The position numbers and the translations under genes were made by a program. A stretch of DNA of 64,000 nt from Panorpa germanica. Taxonomy: Eukaryota; Arthropoda; Insecta; Mecoptera; Panorpidae. This document shows positions 13,386 to 27,400 of this stretch, piece after piece; positions within the stretch are counted from its first letter, which is position 1; every line of letters begins with the position of its first letter. The notes beneath the pieces were generated by a model. It was given only the letters and a program-made list of their open reading frames with translations. It did not search any database and was not told where the DNA came from. The DNA is taken from assembly GCA_963678705.1 (NCBI GenBank), contig OY783203.1, forward strand, positions 40,734,347 through 40,798,346, given 5' to 3'.

Positions 13386-13776
13386 CAGATACGAGTATGG
13401 GTACTTAAAATAAAGAGATTAAATCAGTTTTATTGATATATTCAATAAGGTTTTTCAGACATCGATACATTTTCTTACAGTATCACATTTGATATCACTA
13501 GCTGCAGTTAAGACGGCGACACGGACTTGTATCAGGTACGGATCTGATCGAATAATATATCAACGATCTAATAAATATGTTTGCTAATAAATTCAGAATA
13601 AAAATCTGTCATGTTTTTATTACCACATTTATTTTAGAGTCTATTTTTGAACACAACAAGGTGTCGCCCGATGTTGCCGTCGTTAAGCGTCTTCGTCGTC
13701 TTCGACATCGTCACTGTCGCCAGACGTACATCCGCGTCTTACTTGCTCAACGGGTTTCTTATGTTGATCTCATTTT

Positions 13777-14180
13777 TTTTTTTTTTTTTTTTTAATATTT
13801 ATTTTTTTTGAGTGCATCAACTATTAGTAGTTATTAGCACTTTTTAAATCAATATTACATTTTCATACATTTTTCTTATAACACATACAACTTATACAAT
13901 ATATAATAATTCTTTTTTCCTAGCTTCTTTCATAATTTCATTTCAGATTCCTTCATCGGTGCTTCTCCAATCCTCTTCATTCGTCGTTCACTATTCGCAT
14001 CTTTTTTCCTATTTGAGCATCTCGATATGACACAGGAATCGCCTCAACTATGATGTTCCCAATTCCTTCCAATCTCTTCTAAAACTGTTCTTTTTTTTCC
14101 TTTTTCTATTTTCATTGTCGAATTTTTCTCAATATTCAATATCATTTTTTTCAATTTCATTTCTAGGTTGCACACAACCT
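13777..14180 (-). mobile_element. LINE 3' end with decayed coding tail, minus strand
   Basis: A T-run (A-tail on the minus strand) and TTGAGTGCATCAACTATTAG are followed by pyrimidine-rich DNA whose complement encodes charged fragments (for example EEDWRSTDEGI). A SINE head abuts its far end. Confidence 0.5.
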
Positions 14181-14183
14181 GAT

Positions 14184-14285
14184 TTTACCAAACCCAGAAA
14201 ATATATCTCTGGCCCGGGGATCGAACCCGGGGACACAGTAGTCAGAGTCAAGCATCATTGCTCTCGCCTAACTGTGTCGTCTGAT
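14184..14285 (-). repeat. SINE head with the best preserved tRNA-like promoter
   Basis: Minus strand: GACACAGTTAGGCGAGAGC (A-box like), about 30 bp, then CCCGGGTTCGATCCCCGGG (perfect B box with a complete T-arm stem). It is not a tRNA gene: there is no acceptor or anticodon arm. The body is missing; LINE-like DNA lies on its left side. Confidence 0.75.
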
Positions 14286-14337
14286 CTCATTTTATTGTCA
14301 CACTTAAAAACTGAAAAATATATTTTAAAGAAATAGT

Positions 14338-14796
14338 AAAGTATCATTCACACTCAGTTTTTTAATTTTGTTTTTAATTTTGTATTTATTTTAAATTAGC
14401 GTTTTTTTTTGTTTTATTATAACCTTACAAGATCAAATGTTTCTAAATTTAAAACGCTAAATTAAACGTTTAAAATCAAATCTAAATCAAAATGTGACCA
14501 TCTGTCAAAATGCAGTAGGATTTCTTTTTAAAAGAAATTCAATGTCAGTTTGATAAAAATAACGAAGTAAAAACAATTTCTATTACTAATTGTAATTAAA
14601 AACAGCAATGTTAACTATTCCACATTCAATTTTGTCCAACTGTCGAACTGTCAAAATTTATATTACTAACGACGCATAACTAAATTAAATAAACTCAAAT
14701 TAAAAAATTAGATTAAATCTAAAGTCAAATTTAGATTATAATATTACATAAAAACCTAAATTAAATATCAAAACAGTGAGTGGGAATGAGGCTTAA
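14338..14796. mobile_element. MITE, TTAA-flanked CATTCCCACTCACTG family, copy 1
   Basis: Ends CATTCACACTCAGTTTTTTA (14345 on) and, as complement of the right end, TTAAGCCTCATTCCCACTC. The interior shares CAAAATGCAGTAGGATT and AATGTCAGTTTGATAAAAA with the copy at 31368. No transposase. Confidence 0.75.
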
Positions 14797-15227
14797 AGAT
14801 AATAAAATTTTGGTAGAAACAAATAATTATAAAATTTAAAATAAAAATCCTTAGAGTTTTTGGTATGTTGATTTTGCATAAACTCAAAATAAAAATAATG
14901 AATGCAATTTGTCGTTTTATTGCAACTGTATTTTATTACTGTAATAAAATATTTTAGCTTTAACTTAAGACATATTAAGAATTTTGTGTGGGGATTTGTG
15001 GGAGAGAGGGGAATGGGAGATGATGGCATAGAACTAAGTGCGTTTCATTTTTGGCATGTAATTGGGAAGACGGGATGCATGCGTTTAATTTTTTTTCTTT
15101 ATAGTCCATTTCTAAATATTTATATAAACATTATTTTCTACCTATTTTAATACCGGAAAATGATTAATTAAAACTAAAATAGAGTATGCAGATCACATAA
15201 TTTAACTTCATTCTTCTTCTATATTAT

Positions 15228-15432
15228 AATGTTCCAAGTGTATGTTTATTTTCTTATATGTTTGGTACGAATTTTTTATGGTAGTTTGAAAACTGCTCCG
15301 CGCATTTTTTTAAAAATTGCCTATTTCATAGAGGAAAATATTCTAAAACTTTTGGCGTTCTCGGATTTTCCCTGAATTTCCTGGAAACCTATAATTTTGG
15401 AAAAACAGAAAAAAATGAGCGTTCTTTACTGT
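15228..15432 (+). repeat. Dispersed repeat, copy 1 of a pair
   Basis: TGTTCCAAGTGTATGTTTAT, TTTCATAGAGGAAAATATTC, TTTTGGCGTTCTCGGATTTT and CTGGAAACC..TTGGAAAAAC recur, diverged, at 16094 on. Nature unknown. Confidence 0.5.
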
Positions 15433-16093
15433 ATATCTATGTCTTGCTAGTGATAGCATCTAACACACGTGACAGGCTACAAAGTCTAAAGTTTTGGTTT
15501 GATCTAATAAATGAAATGAAAACACAGAAGTCATGACATTTATGGTAGAGTAAGTGGAATGGAGATTCTATGGTTATTCAAAATATTTAAAGAAATACAT
15601 ACTTCTACGGTGATATAATAAATCTTAATTTACCTAAATTGGTCGATGTTCTCATCGCTTTTGTGATAAATACATTCTATTCGTATTCAAATATCTACAC
15701 TATCTACTATATAGCATACTCGTACCAAATGTTAGGTCAGTCTATTATTTACTTGATGATGAACTGTTCAATTATGTTGATTCTCTTACAAACATTTGTA
15801 ATGTGTATAGAACTATTTTATTTTGATGCAAATCCAATCTCATGACGTAGATCTCTTTGTTTCTTCTATTTACAGCTTCAAACATTCAAACATTCGATAG
15901 AAACATTTCGTCATTCAATTCTATTTTTTGTCCGACTTCTTTTTTCAAAATTCTATTTATAAATTAATAGAATTTATTTTTAATGAATCACAAGTAGAAA
16001 AAAATTTATATCTATAATTATATATATTTATTTCGCTAAACAAATATCACGTGTATTTAACATTTATTAAAAAAATTGTCTTATTTAATCCTA

Positions 16094-16485
16094 TATTATA
16101 GCGTTCCAAGTGCATGTTTATATGTTTGTTTTCTATTTCATAGAGAAAAAATTCTAAGAATTTTGGTGTCCTCGAATTTGTCCTGTAAATTGGAAAAACT
16201 GGAAAAAAAACTCACTTTTTCCCGTATAACTTGTAATTCGTAAAAGATAGAAAGCTAAAATTATGCATGTGTATTAAGGTATTCAATACTAATATATTTC
16301 GCTGAGAAATTTAGTGGGCCCGGTAGAAACCTTAAATTTTGAATTGAGTATTTAATTAATAAAAAAAAAATTCAAAATTTTATGTGGAGGCGGTTTTTTC
16401 CGATGGTAAAAATTGGGCTAGAGAGTTGAAATTTTGGCACGAAAAGAAATCCGAAATTTTGAAAAAAAAGTTGGTCAAGTAAGGA
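16094..16485 (+). repeat. Dispersed repeat, copy 2, longer
   Basis: Repeats the 15228 segment, then adds TTTTTCCCGTATAACTTG, AAGGTATTCAATACTAATAT, GTGGGCCCGGTAGAAACC and GGCTAGAGAGTTGAAATTTT. No coding capacity. The extended, less AT-biased words look like a conserved part of a mobile element I cannot name. Confidence 0.5.
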
Positions 16486-16620
16486 ATAAATTAAAAATAT
16501 TTTATATTTCGTTGAAAAAAATATATTCTTTTAGTCAGTTCATATAAAAAATTATTGTTGTTATATGTAAAATATATATAGAACGAATTAAATATTGCAA
16601 TTAAAATTTCAAATGAAATT

Positions 16621-16753
16621 GCATCGCTGCCTAATAATATTTTAAAATTTGATAACAATTAAACCCAACACATATAAGTCTGGTCCGTAGATCGAACCTG
16701 AAGAGACAGAAGTTAACATGAAGCATCAATACTCTCGCCCACTTTGTCGTTCT
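16621..16753 (-). repeat. SINE head and partial body
   Basis: Minus strand A-box-like ACAAAGTGGGCGAGAG, B box AGGTTCGATC and the adjoining body up to the GCAGCGATGCA segment. The tail is missing. Confidence 0.65.
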
Positions 16754-17231
16754 AATGTGTTAACCATCGTGAAGTTATTAATTCTAAATTATTATTTTAA
16801 TAGCACTATTGGTTAACATGTTACAACTTTTCTATTTCTGTCCACTATATTTTTCCGACAATCAAAACAAACCCGACCTCTTGTCGTAGTTTCTAGACTA
16901 GCTAAGTAGTTCATAGCATTGAAGAAGTGTTTCTAGCGCTAGCAGCATCTTCAATACTTGCAAGTTGTTAATAACAACCGGCCATATCTTTACACAGATG
17001 AAAATAGTTTTCTAATGTTTGGGTTAATAAGTTTCACCATCTTATCGATGTAGAAAAACAATTACAATTTTGGAAACGCTGAACAAGATTTTGTCTGTGA
17101 ATTAGTATTCATAAAGTTTTCTAACCTCTACATAAAATTTAATTTTAAATGTATACGTTACATAATAGTTACATGTATGTTACTTTTCTGAACTTCTATT
17201 AAATACAAAGCTTATGAACAAAAATGTCATT

Positions 17232-17470
17232 AGGGATCATCGTCATACGCAAAGGGGGTAGGAGGATAAGACGTGACAAGTCTGAGGAGTGGTGAGGGAA
17301 GAAGTTTGATATATAATCTAAACTAAAGTAAAATGAATTAAAGATTTTTTTTCTAAATGAGTGACGTCACTGCAGAGGTCGAGGTTTGCATAATGTATGG
17401 CAAGGCGAGACAAGGGGAAGAGAGTGGTAAATATACCATGAAATTTGTGGTGCGTATTTTATGAATGATC
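17232..17470. mobile_element. MITE of the TACGTCACACA family, decayed copy
   Basis: Begins AGGGATCATCGTCATACGCA, has GAGTGACGTCACTGCAGAGG in the middle and ends TTTTATGAATGATC. It parallels the copy at 38223 along its length. Confidence 0.65.
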
Positions 17471-17904
17471 TCTTAACCCTATTTCACGACATATAGTTGT
17501 CAATGAATAGTTAATTGGAACAATTACCTCTTGGTTTAGGTTGTAAATATTTATTTTTTTGACGTAAATATAACTTTATGCAAAATTTTCATTGGGATGC
17601 AGGCAAATTTTAATTTGAGACTACTATTAATTCTAATTTCTATATTACTATAACAGTAGTCTAATAAACCATTAATTAGGGCTCCTTATTTAAAGGGCTC
17701 CCAAGCTGATTTCATAGATTTTGTTATACCCAATAGACATTTCTACAATTTTCAAATTATGATCCTTTTGCAATAGCTCAGATTAAATATTATCTAGTGT
17801 CAATTTGTTAAAACTTGTCTTGGATGTCTGTTGGTAATCGGAGACATCGTGTTTCAAATTTAGGTTTACAAAGTTATTCCGGTGAATCAGATATATATTT
17901 GTTA

Positions 17905-18094
17905 CTAGACATCTAGCATTGATGCTTGACGTTAGACTGTTGTGTCTTAGGGTTCTATCCCACTGTATCGTCTAGAACTATATTTTTTGGATTTGGTTGT
18001 TATTAGAATTAATTTTATGAGTTTGTAGTCTTAAAACTTATGAATCAGCGATGTAACCGACATAAATGAGGCCACAACACCATAAATTATCACC
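17905..18094 (+). repeat. SINE, tail truncated, 180 bp upstream of an MDR-like exon
   Basis: TGATGCTTGACGTTAGACTG, a degenerate B box (GGGTTCTATCC), TTTGGTTGTTATTAG and GAGGCCACAACACCATAAA. It ends before the conserved tail. Confidence 0.65.
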
Positions 18095-18275
18095 ATAATT
18101 ATTTAAATTTAAAAACAGATATATATTTTGACTTTCCTGTTAATAAAAAATTATTTTCCATACTGTTCTTGCGATATATAATTTATTAATTGAAATATTT
18201 AAGTTCATTAAAACGTAGTTTTATGTTATGGTAATAAATAAACACTTAAAACTAATCAATTTTTTTATCTTACAG

Positions 18276-18428
18276 GGTGGAGTGGTTCTAATAAGTGAAG
18301 AAACAGCTGAGAAACTTCTTCGTAAATTTTCACGAAAAGCAGAAGAGAGAGAACAACGTATTGAGGCTGTAGCCAATGGCACCGTTGAACAACTTGGCGA
18401 ATTAGTTGGACTCGTTGCTTCTAAAGAG
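18276..18428 (+). CDS. Penultimate exon of the MDR-like gene
   Basis: A 153-nt phase 0-0 exon encoding 51 residues (GGVVLISEETAEKLL... to ...VASKE). The acceptor is a pyrimidine tract ending TTACAG; the donor is GAG/GTCAGT. The frame stays open upstream into the intron, but the acceptor and the change to amphipathic, charged helical sequence set the start. The coding stretch is clearly less AT-rich than its flanks. Confidence 0.75.
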
Positions 18429-21400
18429 GTCAGTCATGTCAAATATTACATTCCGTTCTATTTATAATATTCATTAGCTGCTCAGACATTGAATTTTATG
18501 TAATTTCATTTTTTATTTTATTTTTAAAATTATTATACGAGTATCTATTGAGATTAATTCAATATATTTAATTTTCCAAAGATTTTCAAATTGCATTATA
18601 ATTATAGATTTTTGAATATAAATAAAACCTCTTTAAACAGCGCTATTTATATATTAAATCCTTTACGGGGTCACACAAATTTCATGATTTTTTAACCCTT
18701 CAGTCTCTCCTGTTGTGACGTCAAACATTTGAAGAAAAAAATTCTTTTTAATTTTCTTTTGCTTTTTGGTCTTAATATTTTTTTAAAAGTTTAATTTTAG
18801 ATTAGATGTGACCTCACAAATCCAATGATTCCTTCTCCTTCCATGTCACATATTATCATACTTTTTGAAAAAATGTGAAATTGCTTTATTTAATTAACAG
18901 AAAAACCACTTTTTTACAGAATTTGATAAAATTTAAATATAATGTTAATATAAGTGTCCTAAATTTAATTACAAAATTTCAAATGTTTTGACCAGCTTAT
19001 GAAGTAAGATATTAATAATTTAACAACACATATTTAACATACAGGAGACTTACAAGGTATACAAAAGATATCGTTTTAACGTATACCTCGAGAATAGTTC
19101 TACAGATTTTAACAAAACTGATGCATTGTAGAGGAATATATTAGAAAAGTTTTGACTGATTTTTAGATTGTTTAAAGTTGGGAATTAGCTCTCACAATTT
19201 GGCAACAGTTTGTCGCAGTAGCATGTAATGTGGCTATTATTAAAGGTGATTGTTTTTGTAAAACTTTTTATTTTTAATTAATACATATGTAATTACTGTT
19301 ACCTTCAATATACATCCCACCTCTTTTTCTACATTGCTCCATGTGCATTTTCCTCGGTTAAAAACTGTGAAGTCTTCTTCTGTGAGCTTTACAACTGCAA
19401 TGATCTCTATTAATATAACTCTATCTCTTTTTAATGCAGATTAAAGTCACATGGTGTCAGCTCAAGCGAATAAGGCGGATGGTCTAACACTGGGAAGTTT
19501 TACTTTATACTTTTCGGAACCATTTTCGCAAACACTTTTTGAATGTTGAAATTCTTATGTAAATGTTTATCTCTGATTGGCAATATGTAATAGTAAAACT
19601 ACCTTAATATCACGATTTTTAGACGGCACAGTGACCTTCACCATTTACATCTGTGTGTTTGGAATCGATCCCTGGACCAGTGCTCCATTTCCTGGGTTTT
19701 GTTGCTATCAGAATTAATTTGATTATAAGCTTGTGTCATATTCTTAAGAGTCAGCGGTGTTGTCACCATAATATATATAATACACCATAAATACTATTTT
19801 GAAGTGGACAATAAAAATAACTGCAGTTTACCGGAAGTACAAATAAAATGCAAAAGAACTGCAGTATTTTTTATTATTAGAAAACGCTATAAAACAAAAT
19901 TCAGAGACTGTTAGTCTACAATAATAATCACGATTTTCCATAATTTGTTATTTTATTTTTCATTTAATGACCGTTTATTTTTCGAGTTTGAGGAACACAT
20001 TATTCACTAGTGTTGACAGCAGCTGAAGATCATCTCAGACTCAGCTGATATTTACCAGAAGTCTATAAGTATTTTCAGAGCTCTTCATTTAATTTGTACA
20101 ACATCGTTAAATACGAGAATGCTAAAATTGCATTTTGAACATTTATAAATAAGTATCATTACAGTTTATGGATCATAAATCTCTCAATATTTCTATTTTT
20201 TATGACTATTATTAAATATGTATATTCGAGTATATTCGAAAAATGTTACCATGTCTTTCTTTTGCATTTTATTTATCAAAATGCAGTGGTTTCCTATTTT
20301 GTATTACATTGTTATGTTGGGATTCAATATTCTCGTTATTAGTTCATATTTTTTTATTAAATGAGTAATAAAATATCTATTCGGAATTCGGATTCGAACC
20401 CATATCTTTTATTTAGCACATAGCTGCTTTATCAGTTAAGTTTTTCGCTTCGACAATTTATACTCACTATTAATCGAAAACAGAACTCATTGTTTAAGTA
20501 ATCGGAACAAAGGAGGTGTTTTCTATAACATTCATAGCCCAATTCATTCGAACACACAAGATTTAGGCATAACATAAGGAACATATTTTTCTATTTCTTC
20601 CCGGTTTTGTTTCTACTTTAGCGCTTCACGCATATCACGCGCTTTTGTACATAAACTTGGGTGGAATAAAATTTGACGTAGTGTTTGAAGAAATTTAACT
20701 AGAAAAGATTTTAGATTAAGAGCGCTCTCATAACTTAAAGCGGCACTGTCAGTGTATTTATATTTTGCTTATTTAGCTTTCTTAAATATTTATTAAGATT
20801 TATTGTGGTTAAATATTGATGAGGTTTTACTTCAAAAGTTTTAAACTAATTATTTTCACATGAAATTTATTTTAAAAATAAAGTTAAAAAACATTTGTCA
20901 GTACTGAGAAGATCTGTAGCATGGTTTTGCTTACGTGTACGTGATGATGAGATAAGTACTTGGACCAAGTCTGTTTCATAGGAATACGAGTATGTGGATT
21001 CAGTGAAGGAGAATGTGATTCAGTGAAATGTTGAATACGAAACGTTATTATCGCTCATTATAAGTGAGCACAGGACCAACCTGATTTAGAAAGCATATAT
21101 GGTATACTAGTACACAGAAGATTGCCAATATGAAAACTGCGTACAAGAAACTTGTAAGAAATGCAAACGCAGAAAATTGCGTACATTAACATAATCCACA
21201 GATATGCACATTGCTAACTGCGCACATTATAGAAGAACAAATAAAATATGCTTTAATCTTCTAAAATATGTAAAGTTATGATAAATAAATATACCAGTTT
21301 TTATTATTGTTTTGTAATGTCGGTCTCTTGGCGAGACATTTGTCGATGGCGAGGCGAGGCGAGAGCACTTGCTAGCGAGGGCGCGTCTGACTCGGTGAGA

Positions 21401-24400
21401 GTGAACTGCTGACATAACAGTTTTCATTTTGAGATTGCAGTCGCTGCAGAAGTTTTCTATGGTTATAGATAATATGGTATAGATAATATTGAACCCAAAG
21501 CATGGAGCTACTGTTCCAAATAATTGAATCTGAGAAAAGTCATAATTAGGACATTACTCGTATATAAATTTACATGTGATGTACAAATACACCTTCACAT
21601 TATAAAATGGAATTTCATATTTTGGAAAAACATCATGTCTTACAGATAATAGACATGTACATAAGGTAGTACCTCGTTTATCTTTTTAGAATCATATAAA
21701 AATGCACTTGTTGCATATGCATGCTATACTATATATCTTTATTTAAGTCAATTGTTTGCGATATTATTACTATGTGATCCGTGAGGCTGGGGCCTAAGGG
21801 CGCCACAATTTGAGAAGCGACAAAATTTTAAAGGCATTCAAAATCGAATGAGTTTCTCGTTGACTGTGGGAACAAATTATAGGGTTTAGGATCTAAGTGC
21901 GCCACAATTTGAGGAGCGAGAAAATTCATAAAATATATACATATATCACAATTTAAGAAGGGCACCTTATAGAATGATACGTATAACAAGTAATTTATTG
22001 TCACACATAAATCGTTCAAAATACATACATTAAGGAATTTTCAGAAAGTAAATTATGTTGAATTTGTTGTACTCATACTCTCGAATCCACTCCTATTCCG
22101 ATTGACCCGACTTAACTAGGTTCTACTGCCCTAGTAAGTTCTGTATATACAGTCTTAAAAAATACTTTATAAATTTTAGAACATTACTAAAGCATATTTT
22201 AGAACGATGTATTAAAAAAATTAAGATTTATGTATAATAATTTTCATAACAGTGCATTTTCTTATAATTGTTTAACAAATTTAGACAAAAGTTTATCTTT
22301 AAAAAAATTAATAACCAGTTCTTAATTTTAATACGCATTTGTCTATTAAAATTAAGAACATATTTGTTAGTATAATATGTATGACAAATACGTGTGGCTA
22401 TAGAAAAGCGTAACGACATATACGAATTGGTCCCGTGTCTGCTTACGAACAGTTGAAATATTTCTGTGGAATATCCGAATATACTAATAATACACTTTAT
22501 TCCTGAGTGCGTTAAAATAGCTTAATTCAGTGTACATACTGAAACTTACTTTATTTTTATCGTTGGCTCATGGTTTCACGTATCTTTTAGTCTATTTTTT
22601 CTCTACTGTTATTTAGGTTCTTAATAAATGTTATATCTATTGTAAATGTTTCATAGGTCCTACAATGAGACAAGATCTTTATTTTACGAAGACATGTGTA
22701 ATTTACTGGCTTCAGGCCGTAGCTAATGTCTTCAGTTTATATTTATTTCAAATTTTATTATTGTGGCATAAAATAATGATATATACTTTTACATGTACGA
22801 CATACGAGTGTTATAAACATATACATTTATACATATTTTGAAATTTCTTTTTAATTTTAGAGGTTCTACTATGAAATTTATCAAGTTAATCAATTAAACC
22901 GTATTAAGAAGGTTTTATTTGTCGTATAAATAATTCAAATATGTATGGCGTTTACTTAGATATCGCATTTAGAATGATTGTAATTGCGGGCACTTTGAAT
23001 CTCTTATAGTGTAGGGATGGAGGACGCGAAGTTTAAGTGACTCAACATCTAAACATTATCTACTCAGAAATCATTCTAAATTCATTCATCATTCACTTGG
23101 ATACCATCTCTACAATATTAAAAATTTATTTTGTGTTAGTCAATTCATTTTTTATGGCTTAAGATGTAGGTAATTAACTTACCATAGATTTGATGGTATT
23201 GAAATAGAAACTGTATGTAAAAAAATGTTCAACCGAGTTTTCTTTAATGAAATTTTTACTCTTCTCTAGGAGCGCGCCTCGAATACTTTTCAATCTAAAA
23301 AATTACTCATTAAACTAATACTATTGATTTATGGTAATAAGTAAAGGGCACATTTTAGAACACTGAACACATTGAGTTGTACCAGTTGGATACTCAACAT
23401 CGCAATCTTTATGTGTATGCGTATGTGACAGCGAAAATGAAACAATAACATCTGCCATCTTAGAAATGGATGTTTTCATTTGAAAGGTCAGAGATAGAAC
23501 GTTCGAAAATAGAATCTTAAACTTATAATGGAAGCATGTCCACTTTCGCTAAAGGAAACAGTGTTTTAGGTTGAAGAGAACCAACAAGTGTCATAATTAT
23601 CCAATCTTTTTTTTTATATTTTTAATTAATGCCATTGTGGTAAGCGTCTTAAGGTCGGAAAGGAGGGTGGGGAATGAGATGCATATACAGGGGCATTTAG
23701 ACTTTCTGAGATATCAACTGAGATTGTTTTTCGATGGGTGACATACGGACGATGCTCCCAGTAACACATGTATACGAGTTAACTTACAAATACCACTAGT
23801 CCTCGCTTCATACAGTTACTCTTTTGCTTTCTTCCCCTTCCTTCGTTTGAATTTTAAACACGATGAGCTTATGCCGACCTGTGGACGCTTCTCTTGATAT
23901 AATGCTCTATTAAAATATATTTGTCTTTCAACATCTAATATCGCAATAACATAGTGAAGCGATAAGCACGATGTTGTGGACTCTGGGTGTTCACAGCTAT
24001 TAAATTAACCACAACTAATGTGCACGTAGAGTAATACTGAATTATATCACCAATACAGCGAACATCTAGTATAAATAATTGTCTTTCTTATTGCCAAATA
24101 ATTACACTTTTTCAAACCATATTTAAATTTAATTGTTAGTGGCAAACAAATTGATGAAAATGGTTTTGGCACAACTCGATTCCATGTTTTACATGTTGAC
24201 AAGGAGACAGAAAAAAAGGATTTTGTGCTAATCTGGCAATAAGTTTAATAGCCAGAGCCAAAAATTTGTGTTTATTTCTTATTGTATAAGTTATTATAAA
24301 TCCATCATCAACAACAAACCCCCTCCTTTCTCTCCTTTAATTTTATATTCGTTTACTAGATATTAAAGACATATGATTAAAGACATATTCATTTAAAACT

Positions 24401-27400
24401 TTTTATATACCAATAGCAAATTATTCGTTTAATAAATATTAAAAAATACAACTTAAGGATATCCTCGTGAACTAGTAAATTTGAAAATTTGTAAATTTCT
24501 TCTATGATAGTCAATTAATAAAAAAATTAAATAAGGGTAGGTTTCCGAAACTTTTAAGAAAATAATTAGTTTTAAGAAATGGAAATTTCACGTACAAATA
24601 TATTCATTAACTTGTGTATTTTATTGAAAATTTAATGTAACCATATAATGGAGAAAATTATTATTTCAGAAAGCATCAAGCTTTCGATTAAAATAATAAA
24701 GTCAGTCGCCGCATGAGTAACCGCGAATATTCGAAAGGTATTAGGTCAGTTTTCAGGTTATGCACTCTATCAGTGTTATCAAATGTGCCCAGGTGATTTG
24801 CTGGCCCAAACATTTCTTGCGTTGCGAGTCATTGTGTTCTCTATTCGAGATAAATAGTGCTTATGATTAAATTTAACCTTTTTTAAATTCAACATATATA
24901 ATTTATCAGTCAATAATAATATTTAAGAAACATATTTCAAATATGAAAGAAGCTGCCTTTATTGTTAACGATGTCAATTTACCTGTATTATTAGCATCAT
25001 CGCTCATTTCATAAATATTTAAGCACTACGCTTCTTTTACTACGCTACATGTTATGGTCTGTCCAGATCGGAGCAATATTCAACATACAACATATTTTAT
25101 GTTTCGTTCACACTTACTTTATTACAGCGCGTGTGAGTGCAACACAAAACATATCACATGTTCACTTTTTGCACTGATCTGGACGGACCATTAGGTTATA
25201 CTTAGCGAATGTTTTAATTTGAGACTGACTAAGTACTGGAGATATTTACCAGAACTTGCTCGTTTTCGTACCTAGTGGACTGTGATGTAAACGCAACAGC
25301 CTTGACTCCGTGGTACACATACTGTAGTGCTGATGAGCTGATGAGCTGATGAGCTGATGATGTCACAATATTCTCTGAGCCTTACATACAGGTGACAAAA
25401 ACAAGTGGGTTATGAAGAACACATGTGACAAACTGTTCCAATTATGTACATCAACAATCACATAGGAATGCTTTGTGAATTATTATCATTTATTTTAATT
25501 TATTTAATAATGGGCAAGCTTATGAGCAAGTATCAGAAATAGTGCTCTAAGGAAGATATATTAAATTTAGGGTTAGTTCTATGACGTAGTTTAGGAGCCA
25601 TCTATAAATTACGTCACACAAATTTCCTGCTATTCTGGTTCAAGGAAATTGCTTCAGAGAGCGACTCGATCGGAAGTTCTCAGTTGTTGAAGTAGATTTG
25701 TAGCAGTCATGCGTACGCTTTATGTTTAATACGATAAATGCAATGCGTTTGATGCGAGCCATGCGAGAAGATGTACGTATTGGAGATCGTCTACTGACTA
25801 TCTGAGGTCGACTTGATTTTAATAGTATCATTCAAATGCATACACGTTTATGTGAATAAACATACAGATGTAGTTGAAATTCGATCGTCGAAGATAGCAT
25901 AAGTATTGGAAATAGGCAGATTTTGAAGAAAAAGGTAAAAAAATAAACGAATAGAATACTTTATTCGATGTATGAGGGAAATAGTTATGTAGTTTAAAAT
26001 GTTTGGCGGCAACTCGTTAACGAAGCAAGGCGGGAATTATCATATCTCTCTCATACTCGTAGTCTCATTGTTCCATCGAACTTTGGACGGAGATAATTTA
26101 ATGTTTTGCTATTCGTGGTTTTATTTAAATACATATTCTGAACCGTGAATCGTGATTCGTAAGCCGTGCCAATATTTCTGAGTTTCACATCAACAATATG
26201 TTTGGGGAGCATGGCGTTACGGAAATAGGATCTCCTTTATCTAATAATAGAAATAATGACACACAATTTGGTAATAAAGTAACTCATCTGTTGTGTTGTT
26301 TATATATTTTTTGGATACTTAGATTTCATCAGTTCATATTATTCAATAATTAGATATGTTTACTAGTCTATTAAGGTGGTTCACTGATTTGACAAACATA
26401 GGAAAAAGTATAGTCGGATATTCAGTATTCACTTGAGACTGTACTCAATACCAATATGTTTTATATACATATCACATCACTCAGTAAGTTCGAAGGATGA
26501 CATATACCAGCCTCCACTATTGAGAAACCTATATGATTTTTAGATAGTACCAATCTTCAAACGATATGTGTCTAAATTTCATGAAATTACGACAATTAGT
26601 TTACGAATTACAGTGGTTTTAGAGGCACTACTTTTGTAATTTTCAAAACAAAGCTTATGATGTAGTTGTGTAGTCCGCATATATTAGGCCTCAACCATAA
26701 ACAAACTGCCAACACAAAAGGAGGTCGTCAATAAAAATAGACTGACGTTAAATAAATAAAATAACCAAAATTATTCTGATGTAATATCTGCCCGTAATTC
26801 CGTTGCTATTTGATTTGAAACTTTTTAGGTTTAGGGTTTCATATACAGGGTGTCCCAAAATTCAACGATAAGCGGGCACCAGAGGGTGGTCCTGCTCATG
26901 ACTACACGAGAAAAAAAGAAAAAAAAAAATTTATCTCATTTTATTTTGAGATTACAAAAAAATATAAAAATCTTTCGAAAACTGAAACACCTTAAGATGT
27001 TTTTAACTACCATGACCACAATTTTTCAAATATTTCTGATTTTTTTTTGTATCGGCAACGTAAATAGTACTGCTATCCACCGCAACAATTAAAAATCCCA
27101 GAATGCTAGTAGTTTTTACACAAAAATCAATCCAAATTATTTTTTTCTCTAAAATTTTTAAAGATTTTTACTTTTAGTTCACTTTAACTCATCGTGGTGT
27201 AAAGAAATGTATGAACACTACTATGGCAAGTTTTTTTAACATCGCAACTCTTCAGGATTCCAAAATGGTTTATACTCTAGGAAAACTAGCAATAAAAAAA
27301 AATTATGTTTCAATAAAAAAAAGGTGTTTCAATTTTCGAAAGATTTTTATTTTTATTTTTATTAAGATTATTATTGTTTGTGTTTTGTTTATTATATGAA

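Noticed and set aside
14184-14285. Possible tRNA gene on the minus strand
   Set aside because: The B box and T-arm are good, but no acceptor stem or anticodon arm fits and the same segment recurs as the head of a SINE.
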